From contig NZ_PUFH01000005.1 of the NCBI RefSeq assembly GCF_004354555.1, positions 62,001 through 126,000 on the forward strand: a stretch of 64,000 nucleotides of DNA. The letters are read 5' to 3'. Made by a program: the position numbers and the translations under genes. The notes under the pieces were generated by a model that was not told where the DNA came from, searched no databases, and saw nothing but the letters and a program-made list of their open reading frames with translations. This stretch comes from Leuconostoc citreum (lineage in GTDB: Bacteria > Bacillota > Bacilli > Lactobacillales > Lactobacillaceae). Below, piece by piece: positions 27,442 through 36,621 of the stretch; the stretch's first letter is position 1; each line of letters starts with the position of its first letter.

Positions 27442-28608
27442 ATGAAATTTATCCATGCAGGCGATATACACTTAGGCAATCCATTTATTGGTTTAGATGC
27501 ACAATTACCAGATAACTTAAAGCAACTCGTCCAACAGTCAACGCATCAAGCATTTATGAAAATGATTAATGACGCTTTAACTGAAAAAGTTGACTTATTA
27601 TTGTTACCGGGTGATTTTTATAGTGCCTCAGAAAGTAGTCCGCGACTACAAGAATTAGTACAATCAGCCTTTTTAAAGTTAAATCAAGCTGGTATTCAAG
27701 TTTTTTTAAGCTTGGGGAATCATGATTTTGAAGCCAACACATCCCAACATTTGCCGTGGCCTGAAAATGTTTACATTTTTGATCAACATGTTGAGACAAC
27801 ATATCACACGACAGCATCAGGTGAAAAAATCGCAGTTACTGGGTTTAGCTACCAATCGCAGCGACAAATGACGCCAGTCATTGATGAATTTCCTACTAGA
27901 GATCAGGCTGTTGATTATCATCTTGGTATGTATCATGGCGCTGTCGGTGCTACAGGCGAACCATACGCACCCTTTAAAGTGACCGACATGTTGGAAAAGG
28001 GTTATGATTACTGGGCTTTAGGCCATATTCATGTTCGTCAAACTTTAAATACTAGACCCTTTATAGGCTATTCTGGTAGTATTCAGGGGCTTAATCGCAA
28101 AGAAGTGGGACCAAAAGGATACTATATAGTGGATGCTGCCAATCAGTTGCGCCCAATCTTTCGTGAAGCAGAAACAATTTTGTGGGATAAGCTTCAGCTT
28201 GAAAGTGTCAAGAATGAAGATGACTTGCAGGAAATGATTAACCATTATAGGACTGGGACGCAAAAAAACACTTTCCTATCCGTTGAATTGTTAAACGTAC
28301 AAGATCAAGTGCTACGCGCTAGGATTGATAGTGGTATAGTTCTTGAAAAAATCCGTGAACATTTACCAGAGCAAGTTTGGGTAGTTCGTCTGACAATTAG
28401 AGATACTGAGCTTCGAGCTTTTCCAAAAGATACGATTGACCAAGCGTATTGGTTGCGCGCGCTAGAAGATATATTGACAGAATTTAGAGTTAACGATTAT
28501 TTATCTGATCAGGTGCCGTTAGTATTACGTGAATACTTTATGACTCATGAAGGAAAAGAATTATTAAAACAAAAAATGGTTCAGCAACTTAATGAAGGAA
28601 AGGGTTAA
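27442..28608 (+). CDS. yhaO: YhaO-like DNA repair exonuclease (SbcD-type metallophosphoesterase)
   Basis: 388 residues. The calcineurin-like phosphoesterase motifs are in order: HAGDIHLG (about 5-12), LLPGDFY, SLGNHDFE, LGMYHGAVG and WALGHIHVRQ. A C-terminal cap follows, as in Mre11/SbcD nucleases. YhaO pairs with YhaN much as SbcD pairs with SbcC in processing DNA ends. GAGAGG precedes the ATG. First gene of a three-gene operon behind the LexA-type box; one base separates it from yhaN. Confidence 0.92.
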   Translation: MKFIHAGDIHLGNPFIGLDAQLPDNLKQLVQQSTHQAFMKMINDALTEKVDLLLLPGDFYSASESSPRLQELVQSAFLKLNQAGIQVFLSLGNHDFEANTSQHLPWPENVYIFDQHVETTYHTTASGEKIAVTGFSYQSQRQMTPVIDEFPTRDQAVDYHLGMYHGAVGATGEPYAPFKVTDMLEKGYDYWALGHIHVRQTLNTRPFIGYSGSIQGLNRKEVGPKGYYIVDAANQLRPIFREAETILWDKLQLESVKNEDDLQEMINHYRTGTQKNTFLSVELLNVQDQVLRARIDSGIVLEKIREHLPEQVWVVRLTIRDTELRAFPKDTIDQAYWLRALEDILTEFRVNDYLSDQVPLVLREYFMTHEGKELLKQKMVQQLNEGKG

Positions 28609-28609
28609 G

Positions 28610-31000
28610 ATGTCTATGAAAATCAAACGCATTCAGATTAATGGCTTTGGTCGTTGGTCCCAAAAAACTTTTGATTTTGTTAGTGATTTTCAAGCAATTG
28701 TTGGCCAGAATGAATCTGGAAAATCGACACTGCGTGCATTTATGGTGAGTATGTTATTTGGTTTCCCAACGAAAAAAGGACAGACAAATGTTTACACGCC
28801 AAAAGATGGCAGCAGTTATGGTGGTAGCATGGTTGTTGACTTTTTCGGTCAAAGCTTTGAAATTAAACGAGTAGGGCGTGTTAAATCCGTTTTAACGATT
28901 AAAAGTTTAGCAGATGATCAATTCGTTGAGACACCAGAAAAATGGTTAGAGGAACAATTAGCCCCGCTGGATAGGCAAATGTTTGACGCTATTTTTAATT
29001 TTAGTCAACAGGATTTAGCACAAATTAGTCAATTAGCGGTGCCTGACTTAAAACAACTGTTACTCAATATTGGGGCACCAGGTAGTAACTACTGGTTGAA
29101 AATTGCCCAACAGATTGACAAGGAAGCATCTCGGCAATATACGCAGCGTAAAACAGGCCAACGCGCTTTGAATATTTTAGCTAAGCAGTATAATCAGCAA
29201 CAAGTGATATTGAATGAAAAATCTAAAGATGTTGTGCTGTATGTTAATCGCCAACAGGCAATCACTGATCAACAAGCAACAGTAACAACACTACGTAATG
29301 CTATGTCAGCATTAGATTCAGAGCTTCAGCAACAACAAAAACTAATCCAATCTTTTTCGTTATTTGAAGCCGCACAAGCTATAAAAAGCCACTCAGTAAT
29401 AAGTAAGCGCATTATTTCTGAAACAGATATGTCAGAATTTAATCGATTGCAAGCTTTGGACAATATTGCGATACAAAAAATTGCGCAATTAAAAGAACAA
29501 ATTACCGACAATAAGCCATCTGAACAAAAAATAACGTTTATGGCAGATGATGTTAATAAACGTCTTAAAAGAGCTCAAGTCGTTATGCAGCGTATGACGC
29601 TTTTGCTAAATAGTCGCAATGATTTAGTCAAACAGCAACGAGCATTGGAACGACAAATTGGGGGACAAAATTTACCATCTCTTATTACTGTCAGCGAACA
29701 AAAGATGATTAACTACCCGAAACAACAAATTTTATTTTTGGGTATATTGACGGTTATTACTGCAGTGATTGCTTATTTTCTAATTAAGCCTGCTTTAATC
29801 TTACCGCTTCTTATTGGCTTGTATACTGGGTATAAATATTGGGTTAGCCAACACGCCATAGGGGTTGTTCGTCATCGCTATGCCAATTTACCAATTGAAA
29901 CAATCCAAGGTATGCAAGGGGCCATCAAATCTTATCCGCAAACCAAACAACAAATTTTAGAAATTGACAAGGGTATTAGTAAACAGTTACAGCAAGCGAT
30001 TGTTGATTTAGAGCCGGCAATAGAGCAATTACAGTTATCTGTTTCAATAAAAACTATTGATGATTTAGAATTTGCCTTGATTGATATTCAGCAAGCCTTT
30101 AATCATGCACAATTAACACGTAGTAATAGCACTACCCTGCGCGTTCAGCAGCAGCAACAATTGCTCAGGGAAATAGCAGTATATGAAAAGCAGCACGAAG
30201 AACATGTGCACGATTTGTATGCGCTATATGATAAATATGATGTTGCTAATGCGGATAATTTTAAATTGTTATATCATGACCAACAATCGCAAACGCGTCA
30301 GCAACAACGCTATTCTGATATGATGAATCAACTACCAGTAGAACAACAGACGCAGTTTACCAAGATTAAAAATAGCTCTGAATTAACAATCAAACAGCGC
30401 ACATTGGACAGTAAAAAAGCTACCCTACAAAGCGACATAGTAGTAGCTGAAACGAAGTTATCAGATTTAAAAGCTGAACAACGTAAGCTTATTAACGAAG
30501 ATCAATTTGCGACATTACAACAAGATTTTATGAACGAGCAAACCGCATTAATAGCGCAATTTGGTGGTTATTTAGCAGAAAAGCTCACTGGTAAATGGAT
30601 TACACAGGCTTTAACATTAGCTTCTAAAAACCGTTTACCGAAGATGCAAGCAATCGCTGTTAACCTTTTTTCAAAATTGACAAATGAACGTTATACAAAT
30701 ATAAAATTTTCAGGAGATGATATTGTTGTTGTGACGGCGGACCATCAAGCATTTAACATTGTTGAATTGTCGACAGGCACACAAGAGCAACTTTATGTTG
30801 CGCTAAGACTAGCATTGAGTCAAGTTATAGCAGATGTTGTGTCGGTGCCAATATTAATTGACGATGGTTTTGTTAATTTTGATCAACAACGTCGTGACAA
30901 CATGATAATAATCTTAAAATCGTTATCAACAAATCAACAAGTTTTTTATTTTACAACAGAACGCTATCATCATGATCAGCTTAATGTGTTAGACTTGTGA
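28610..31000 (+). CDS. yhaN: YhaN-like SMC/SbcC-type ATPase with a membrane hairpin
   Basis: About 796 residues; the start is ATG 28610, which has AAGGAAAGG upstream. The Walker A is VGQNESGKSTLRAF near the N-terminus, followed by long Gln-rich coiled coils. Two hydrophobic segments lie in the middle (QILFLGILTVITAVIAYFLI and LILPLLIGLYTGYKYW, about 370-410). The C-terminal ABC half has LSTGTQEQLYVALRLAL (signature) and PILIDDGFVNFD (Walker B). The membrane pair in the coiled coil is a feature of the YhaN branch and would tether this Rad50-like ATPase to the membrane. Confidence 0.9.
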   Translation: MSMKIKRIQINGFGRWSQKTFDFVSDFQAIVGQNESGKSTLRAFMVSMLFGFPTKKGQTNVYTPKDGSSYGGSMVVDFFGQSFEIKRVGRVKSVLTIKSLADDQFVETPEKWLEEQLAPLDRQMFDAIFNFSQQDLAQISQLAVPDLKQLLLNIGAPGSNYWLKIAQQIDKEASRQYTQRKTGQRALNILAKQYNQQQVILNEKSKDVVLYVNRQQAITDQQATVTTLRNAMSALDSELQQQQKLIQSFSLFEAAQAIKSHSVISKRIISETDMSEFNRLQALDNIAIQKIAQLKEQITDNKPSEQKITFMADDVNKRLKRAQVVMQRMTLLLNSRNDLVKQQRALERQIGGQNLPSLITVSEQKMINYPKQQILFLGILTVITAVIAYFLIKPALILPLLIGLYTGYKYWVSQHAIGVVRHRYANLPIETIQGMQGAIKSYPQTKQQILEIDKGISKQLQQAIVDLEPAIEQLQLSVSIKTIDDLEFALIDIQQAFNHAQLTRSNSTTLRVQQQQQLLREIAVYEKQHEEHVHDLYALYDKYDVANADNFKLLYHDQQSQTRQQQRYSDMMNQLPVEQQTQFTKIKNSSELTIKQRTLDSKKATLQSDIVVAETKLSDLKAEQRKLINEDQFATLQQDFMNEQTALIAQFGGYLAEKLTGKWITQALTLASKNRLPKMQAIAVNLFSKLTNERYTNIKFSGDDIVVVTADHQAFNIVELSTGTQEQLYVALRLALSQVIADVVSVPILIDDGFVNFDQQRRDNMIIILKSLSTNQQVFYFTTERYHHDQLNVLDL

Positions 31001-31014
31001 GAGAGGACATACAA

Positions 31015-31974
31015 ATGGCTAAGCTATTAACGGAATATCAAGACAATGAACATATTGATACGTTTACATTAATCAAAAGTGCAGATGTACGCCTAACTAA
31101 AACTGGTAAGACATATCTTAGCTTAGTTTTTTCAGATAGATCAGGGGATCTACCAGGCAATTTATGGGATGCAACTGAGATACAAATTAATACGCTGATA
31201 CCAGGAACCATTGTTAAAATACAGGGTGTTCGCGGCGCATATCAAGATAAACCACAAATTCAAATTACCAGTATACGAGTATCTGAATCGGGAGAACCTA
31301 GCAATCCTGCTGATTTTATGACCCATGCGCCAATAAAAGAAGATGTCATGCGTGATGAATTAGCAGATATCATGTTAATGATTACGAACCCAGTATGGAA
31401 TCGTCTATTGAGAAAGCTATTTTCAGCTGCCCAAGATGCCTTTTTACGTTTTCCAGCTGCAAAAATGAATCATCATGCTTTTGCTGGTGGTTTAGCTTTC
31501 CATTCGCTTTCAATTGCGCGTTTAGCTCAAAATATTGCAGCACAATATCCCCAAATTAATAAAGAACTGCTGCTGACTGGCGCGTTGTTACACGATTTAG
31601 GGAAAACTATTGAATTATCTGGGCCAATTGCGACACAATATACTGTTGAAGGTAACCTGATTGGTCATATTGTCTTAATTGATGAACAAATTGTTTTAGC
31701 TGCTAATGAGCTGCATTTTGATCTTCATTCAGAAGACATGGTGGTGTTACGGCATGTCGTGTTAGCTCATCATGGTTTATTAGAGTATGGTTCTCCTGTT
31801 AGACCAGCGCTGCTCGAAGCGGAAGTACTACATCAGTTAGATGAATTAGATGCTAGCATTCAGATGGTGACTAGCGCGTTAGAAAAAACAGAAGAAAACA
31901 ACTTTTCTGAACGTGTTTTTGGGTTAGATAATAGACGTTTTTACCGCAGTCATTATAATGTAATAGATAAATAA
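31015..31974 (+). CDS. yhaM: YhaM 3'-5' exoribonuclease
   Basis: About 319 residues; the ATG at 31015 is used because GAGAGAGGA lies just upstream. The N-terminal OB fold contains FTLIKSADVRLTKTGKTYLSLVFSDRSG; the C-terminal HD domain has HHAFAGGLAFHSLSIARLA, GALLHDLGKT and VLAHHGLLEYGS. YhaM degrades RNA (and ssDNA) from the 3' end in Gram-positives. It is the last gene of the yhaONM operon, the usual order, and is followed by a bidirectional terminator. Confidence 0.94.
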   Translation: MAKLLTEYQDNEHIDTFTLIKSADVRLTKTGKTYLSLVFSDRSGDLPGNLWDATEIQINTLIPGTIVKIQGVRGAYQDKPQIQITSIRVSESGEPSNPADFMTHAPIKEDVMRDELADIMLMITNPVWNRLLRKLFSAAQDAFLRFPAAKMNHHAFAGGLAFHSLSIARLAQNIAAQYPQINKELLLTGALLHDLGKTIELSGPIATQYTVEGNLIGHIVLIDEQIVLAANELHFDLHSEDMVVLRHVVLAHHGLLEYGSPVRPALLEAEVLHQLDELDASIQMVTSALEKTEENNFSERVFGLDNRRFYRSHYNVIDK

Positions 31975-32012
31975 AAAAGCTAGGACTATTGATTAATAGC
32001 CTTAGCTTTTTT
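31973..32012. terminator. Bidirectional terminator between yhaM and prsA
   Basis: Near-perfect hairpin from AAAAAAGCTAGGACTATT to AATAGCCTTAGCTTTTTT with a GATT loop, flanked by A and T runs. It serves both convergent genes. Confidence 0.88.
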
Positions 32013-32021
32013 ATTTATTGT

Positions 32022-32933
32022 TTATTTCTTTGCTTTTGATAGCCCAGCAGTTAGATAAGCATTCAAAGCATTCTTTAATTGTGTATCTTTCACACTAACA
32101 TTTTGCTTACGTAAGATTTGACCAATGATTTCTTGTATTTTAGCAGTGTTCTTTTGATCATTTAAGAATGATGTGACAATTTGTTCTGATAACTTATTGC
32201 GGACACTGTTCATGCTTGGTTTATTAGTTGTTTTATTTAGCTGGATGACGTAGAAACCACCATTTGATCCTGTAACAGGGGTAGTTGTATAATCACCAGT
32301 TTTTTCAATTTTAAATGCGGCCGTTTGAATAGCTGAGTCGACACTCGTACTTGTTGAATCGAAGGCAGGTAACTGACCATTTTGTTTAGCGTATGTTTTG
32401 TCTGTAGAATATTTCTTGTAAACAGTTTCCCAACTGTCACCAGACTTTAAAGCATCAATAGCTTTTTTAGATGAATCTTCATCTTTGGCTGTAATCAATG
32501 AGACCGTTGTATCTTGATGATAATCCTTATAAGCTTGTTCGATTTGCTTATCGCTTACCTTATAATTGGCTTTCACAGCTGCTTTCATAATCAAGTTATT
32601 TTTAATATTATTCTTGAATTGTGATTCGTTTGTATTGTTTGAAGATAATACAGATTGGAATGAATCACCATATTGTGCCTTCTGTGTGTCAAAAGCATTT
32701 TGGACGTCTGACTTAGAAACATTACCACCGTATTGTTTAGCTAAAACCTTGTTAATCACTAAATTGGCAAATTCTTGCTGGCCAGCAGGAGACTGCTTTA
32801 AGTCAGCCACGAATTCTTTTTCAGTAATTTTACCTGAATCCGAAGTCATAAGTGTTTTTGAGGAATTAAATCCAAGATAAATCAGGCCGCCACCAAAAAT
32901 AACGATGATCAGCCCCCAAATAAATTTGCGCAT
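32022..32933 (-). CDS. prsA: PrsA foldase (parvulin-type peptidyl-prolyl isomerase)
   Basis: 303 residues: an N-terminal hydrophobic segment (FIWGLIIVIFGGGLIYLGF), a chaperone part, and a parvulin PPIase domain (DTTVSLITAKDEDSSKKAI ... GGFYVIQLNK), then a basic tail. PrsA helps exported proteins fold outside the membrane. In most Firmicutes it is a lipoprotein, but no Cys follows the hydrophobic segment here, so it is predicted to be held by an uncleaved signal anchor. AAGGAAG precedes the ATG. Confidence 0.88.
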   Translation of the reverse strand: MRKFIWGLIIVIFGGGLIYLGFNSSKTLMTSDSGKITEKEFVADLKQSPAGQQEFANLVINKVLAKQYGGNVSKSDVQNAFDTQKAQYGDSFQSVLSSNNTNESQFKNNIKNNLIMKAAVKANYKVSDKQIEQAYKDYHQDTTVSLITAKDEDSSKKAIDALKSGDSWETVYKKYSTDKTYAKQNGQLPAFDSTSTSVDSAIQTAAFKIEKTGDYTTTPVTGSNGGFYVIQLNKTTNKPSMNSVRNKLSEQIVTSFLNDQKNTAKIQEIIGQILRKQNVSVKDTQLKNALNAYLTAGLSKAKK

Positions 32934-32987
32934 AAGATGCTTCCTTTTCTGATTAGTATCCTGTCTATTTTAACATAAAACAGGGAA

Positions 32988-33227
32988 CTACGCCTGGTAC
33001 TTTGACAATTCAGCGTTTAAATGATCAGAAGCTTTTTGAATGCGGTCTAGGTGTGGTTTATTTTTGAAATTCATTTTCTCAACGTCAACTTGAATGTCGT
33101 CACGCACTTTAGTCAGGTGGTCTAATTGTTGAGACAATACCTGCTGTTGCTTGGTTAGCTGTTGCAAAAGTTGCATCATTAACTGAATTTGTTTGATGAG
33201 CTGTTTAATATCATCAATTAATTTCAT
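32988..33227 (-). CDS. Hypothetical Gln-rich coiled-coil protein
   Basis: 79 residues, almost entirely coiled coil (IKQLIKQIQLMMQLLQQL, KQQQVLSQQLDHLTKVRDDI). No membrane segment. It starts after AGGAGG that overlaps the end of the hit gene, so the two are translationally linked and probably one operon. Small proteins of this type beside hit and prsA are common in lactobacilli. Function unknown. Confidence 0.65.
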   Translation of the reverse strand: MKLIDDIKQLIKQIQLMMQLLQQLTKQQQVLSQQLDHLTKVRDDIQVDVEKMNFKNKPHLDRIQKASDHLNAELSKYQA

Positions 33228-33236
33228 AATAGCCTC

Positions 33237-33662
33237 CTAATTCAATTGTTTTGCAATGTCGTCAGCAATTTTCTGGTAGCGTGCGGTAGAAAATTGCTCG
33301 CTGTTATCGATTGTTGGGGCAAGAGTGCCAGATAAACCATCATCATCAAAACGCGGGATGAGATGCCAATGCGAATGTAAAACGGTTTGACCAGCTGATG
33401 CACCATTATTAGATTGAATGTTGATTCCCGTTATTTTGGGGTTGCTTGCCTTAATGGCACGTGCTATCATAGGCAACTTTAGTAGCACATTTTCTGAAGT
33501 GGTCGTATCATAATCAAATATATCTGATACATGATTTTTTGGTACGACTAGTGTGTGTCCTGGTGTCACTTGAGAAATATCTAAAAACGCTAAAACAGTA
33601 TCATCTTCATAGACTTTGTAACTTGGAATTTCACCAGCAATGATTTTATCAAAAATATCCAT
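33237..33662 (-). CDS. hit: HIT family nucleotide hydrolase
   Basis: 141 residues; the ATG at 33662 is preferred because GGAG lies 6 bp upstream. FDKIIAGEIPSYKVYEDD at the start and the histidine triad in VLHSHWHLIPRF identify a HIT (Hint/Fhit-like) protein that hydrolyses nucleoside phosphoramidates or dinucleotides. It is divergent from ecsA, the same arrangement as in many Bacilli. Confidence 0.92.
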   Translation of the reverse strand: MDIFDKIIAGEIPSYKVYEDDTVLAFLDISQVTPGHTLVVPKNHVSDIFDYDTTTSENVLLKLPMIARAIKASNPKITGINIQSNNGASAGQTVLHSHWHLIPRFDDDGLSGTLAPTIDNSEQFSTARYQKIADDIAKQLN

Positions 33663-33690
33663 TATAATCTCCATTCATTTTGTTACTTTC

Positions 33691-33700
33691 ATTATACCAA
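33691..33700 (-). promoter_or_regulatory. Extended -10 promoter of hit
   Basis: On the minus strand TTGGTATAAT, a TGnTATAAT extended -10 element. It lies 30 bp from the hit start and back-to-back with the ecsA promoter. Confidence 0.65.
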
Positions 33701-33715
33701 ATATGGTGTTATGCC

Positions 33716-33724
33716 TGTTATAAT
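33716..33724 (+). promoter_or_regulatory. Extended -10 promoter of ecsA, placing +1 near the start codon
   Basis: TGTTATAAT (TATAAT at 33719-33724) is followed by six bases and then ATG at 33731. Transcription starting 7 bp after the hexamer would begin at the A of the ATG, giving a leaderless mRNA. No ribosome-binding site is visible. Confidence 0.55.
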
Positions 33725-33730
33725 AGTTTT

Positions 33731-34465
33731 ATGGGATTAAAAGTTGACAATTTATCTGGTGGTTACGCTGGAAATCAAGTGCTAAAAAATGTGTCATTCA
33801 CAATTGAAGATGGTTGCATTGTCGCATTAATAGGACTAAATGGTGCTGGTAAATCGACCACCATTAATCATATTATTGGTGAACTACACCCGCAAAGCGG
33901 CCAAATTACTTTAAATCAGGTTAATATTGTTGAAGCACCAACCGCATTCAAGTCGCAGATTGCCTATATTCCAGAGCAGCCTATCTTATACGATGAGTTA
34001 ACGTTAGCCGAACATCTACATCTTTTATTGGCAGCGCATGGGCAAGACAATGATAAGTCTTGGGATCGTGTCAGTAGACTCCTGAATATGTTTCGTCTGC
34101 AAGACAAACAACATTGGCTACCAATTCATTTTTCTAAGGGCATGCGTCAGAAAGTAATGCTGGTGTCAGCATTTATGCTAGAGGCACCACTTTTGATTAT
34201 TGATGAACCTTTTCTCGGATTAGATACGTTGGCGCAGCGCGATGTCGTGACATTGATTCGTGAGCAAGCACAGTTGGGTCACAGTGTTTTAATGACAACA
34301 CATTTATTGGCCTCGGCTGCCAAATTTGTTGATCAATTTGTGGTATTAAATAACGGTCAGGTTGACTTTGTAGGGACACCATCAGCATTAGCAGATAAAT
34401 ATCAGTTATCTGTGGCAAATTTGGACGATTATTTTGATTTGGTACGGAAAGAAACTGGTGCATGA
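33731..34465 (+). CDS. ecsA: ABC transporter ATP-binding protein EcsA
   Basis: 244 residues from ATG 33731 (LKVDNLSGGYAGNQVLKNVSF); the upstream extension of the frame contains the promoter and is not coding. Walker A GLNGAGKST, the degenerate signature FSKGMRQKVMLVSAF, Walker B LLIIDEPFLGLD and the switch His in MTTHLL are present. With EcsB it forms the Ecs transporter, linked to protein secretion and to regulation of membrane proteases. The stop overlaps the ecsB start (ATGA). Confidence 0.9.
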   Translation: MGLKVDNLSGGYAGNQVLKNVSFTIEDGCIVALIGLNGAGKSTTINHIIGELHPQSGQITLNQVNIVEAPTAFKSQIAYIPEQPILYDELTLAEHLHLLLAAHGQDNDKSWDRVSRLLNMFRLQDKQHWLPIHFSKGMRQKVMLVSAFMLEAPLLIIDEPFLGLDTLAQRDVVTLIREQAQLGHSVLMTTHLLASAAKFVDQFVVLNNGQVDFVGTPSALADKYQLSVANLDDYFDLVRKETGA

Positions 34466-35724
34466 TGGGGAAGCAACTATACTATCAGCGCTTTAGGCAG
34501 GCACAAAAAACCACAATTAAGTATTTAAGATTACTCTTTAATGATCATTTTGTGATTTTTCTACTCATCGCTTTTGGTGCTGGGGTGTTAGGCTATCGCG
34601 AAGTGATTCAGCGTGCGAACTATCAATTTTTATGGCATTCAGATTGGACACGTTTACTTATTGCTGTTTTATTGTGCTTTGGCTTGCAATTCGGTCAGTT
34701 AATCACTTATTTTAAACCAGCTGATAGGTTATATTTGCTTGGAAATGATCACATGGTTAGTCGAGATTATTTACAGCAAGCTGTTACTGTCAGTTTTGCA
34801 TTTGCTATTTTGTGGCAATTGGTTGCAATTAGTTTTATATTGCCAATACTGTTTAAAATGCAATTACTCACCACAGTAAAATTGGCTAGTTTATCATTGT
34901 TTTTATTCAGTTATAAGTATAGCTTACTCTTGTTAGCGCGCGAAAAATTGTTAATGAAACCAAGGTTGTTTATTAATGGCTTCGTTCAAGGATTGTTACG
35001 TACTATCGTTCCGATAGTTATCATTTGGTTGATTTTAGTCATTGGTGACGGCGGATTGATAATTTTTAGCCTTGTTTGGGTAATCTGTGTTGTTATGTTA
35101 GCTATGTTTTTGCATGTTAATGATAAGCAAAGTCAGCAATTAGCAATTGATTGGTTAACCAGTATTGCGCAAGCGCAGGTACATGAACGACGTATATTAC
35201 ATTTTTATGCCACGTTTGCTGATGTGCCAACACAAACTTATCAGGTCAAACGGCGTAAATATCTTGATTATTTTTTAAACCGATTGACAAAACGACGAGA
35301 TATGATGTATTCTCTATATTTGTTGCGTTTGGCACGTGGCACAGAATTATTATCTTTAATTTTGAGATTAACCATTGTTGGCGGTTTACTCATTGCTGCA
35401 TTATCAACAGCACCAAAATGGGTTATTCTGTCTATTGCAGGATTGATGCTTTACTTAGTGGCTTTTCAGCTGTTACCATTATTTCGCGAGACTGAACAAA
35501 AAAAGTGGACACAAATTATGCCAATAGCTATTCAATCAAGACAACGCGCTTTTAGGCAACTGAATCGACATTTAATGATTATGGTAGGCGGCGTATTCGT
35601 GCTTAGTGCCATTAGCCAAGGATGGCTGATGATGAGTTATATTTTAGGTGTTTTAGTTATCATTGGTGTTGCACTTGACCGTATTTATCTGCCTAAACAA
35701 TTAAAAATGAAAAGAAAACTGTAA
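34462..35724 (+). CDS. ecsB: ABC transporter permease EcsB
   Basis: 420 residues with about eight to ten hydrophobic helices arranged in clusters (FVIFLLIAFGAGVLGY, LIAVLLCFGLQFGQLI, TIVPIVIIWLILVIGDGG and a C-terminal group), and a cytosolic middle with KYLDYFLNRLTKRRDM. Size and position right after ecsA fit EcsB. Translation is coupled by the ATGA overlap. trmB follows 26 bp later. Confidence 0.88.
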   Translation: MMGKQLYYQRFRQAQKTTIKYLRLLFNDHFVIFLLIAFGAGVLGYREVIQRANYQFLWHSDWTRLLIAVLLCFGLQFGQLITYFKPADRLYLLGNDHMVSRDYLQQAVTVSFAFAILWQLVAISFILPILFKMQLLTTVKLASLSLFLFSYKYSLLLLAREKLLMKPRLFINGFVQGLLRTIVPIVIIWLILVIGDGGLIIFSLVWVICVVMLAMFLHVNDKQSQQLAIDWLTSIAQAQVHERRILHFYATFADVPTQTYQVKRRKYLDYFLNRLTKRRDMMYSLYLLRLARGTELLSLILRLTIVGGLLIAALSTAPKWVILSIAGLMLYLVAFQLLPLFRETEQKKWTQIMPIAIQSRQRAFRQLNRHLMIMVGGVFVLSAISQGWLMMSYILGVLVIIGVALDRIYLPKQLKMKRKL

Positions 35725-35750
35725 CAAAAAGGGTTACAGGGAGGAATATT

Positions 35751-36410
35751 ATGCATCTTCGAGCAAAACCATGGGCAACTGATTGGCTAGCAGCACATTC
35801 AGACATTGTGATTACACAAGGCCGTGCGACAGAACAAATCGGCCAATGGCAAAAATTATTTGCGAAAGCACAACCAATCCATGTTGAAATTGGCTCAGGA
35901 AAAGGGCAATTTATTTTAGGTATGGCATTAGCTCATCCAGAAATTAATTATATTGGTATGGAAATTCAGGAGACAGCAGTCGCCATTGCTGCGCGCAAAA
36001 GTTTTGACCAGGTAGGTGAATTGCCTAACTTGCGTTATATATATGGTAACGGCAATGGTGTGGAAACCTATTTTGAAAAAGCAGAAGTTGAAAAAATTTA
36101 TTTAAACTTTTCAGATCCTTGGCCAAAAACACGCCATGAGTCACGCAGGTTAACTTATAAAACTTTCTTGCAGTCTTACGAGGCTGTCTTACCTGAACAC
36201 GGGGAAGTAGAATTCAAAACAGATAATCGCCATTTGTTTGAATATTCAATCGTTAGTTTTATGAACTACGGTATGCGTTGGGCGACGACGGATTTTACAT
36301 TAGATTTACATGCTGATGAGGAAAAAGTTATCGGTAATGTCGAAACTGAGTATGAACAAAAGTTCATGGCTAAGGGACAACCAATCTATAAAATAAAAGC
36401 ACACTTCTAG
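35751..36410 (+). CDS. trmB: tRNA (guanine-N7-)-methyltransferase TrmB
   Basis: 219 residues. The SAM-binding motif VEIGSGKGQFILGMA, then NYIGMEIQETAVAIAARK and the family signature NFSDPWPKTRHESRRLT identify TrmB, which makes m7G46 in tRNA. GGGAGG precedes the ATG. It is the last gene of the ecsAB-trmB unit and is followed by a strong terminator. Confidence 0.96.
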   Translation: MHLRAKPWATDWLAAHSDIVITQGRATEQIGQWQKLFAKAQPIHVEIGSGKGQFILGMALAHPEINYIGMEIQETAVAIAARKSFDQVGELPNLRYIYGNGNGVETYFEKAEVEKIYLNFSDPWPKTRHESRRLTYKTFLQSYEAVLPEHGEVEFKTDNRHLFEYSIVSFMNYGMRWATTDFTLDLHADEEKVIGNVETEYEQKFMAKGQPIYKIKAHF

Positions 36411-36442
36411 AGCGACAAGAGATACAGATGTTTTACCAGAAT

Positions 36443-36474
36443 AAAAGCACTACCCGAAAAGGTAGTGCTTTTAT
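36443..36474 (+). terminator. Terminator after trmB
   Basis: A perfect 12-bp stem (AAAAGCACTACC / GGTAGTGCTTTT) with a 6-nt CGAAAA loop, followed by T-rich sequence. Confidence 0.92.
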
Positions 36475-36621
36475 TATCTGGTGACACTTGCCGTATAATA
36501 ACGCTTATCAAAATTGAGAACAAGCTAATTAGTAATTTTAGACAAAAGTAAGCCTTTTGTATGTTGTTAAGTACTTGAGATATAATAGTCTGTAGTACGA
36601 ATGGAAGGGAGCATATATTTT

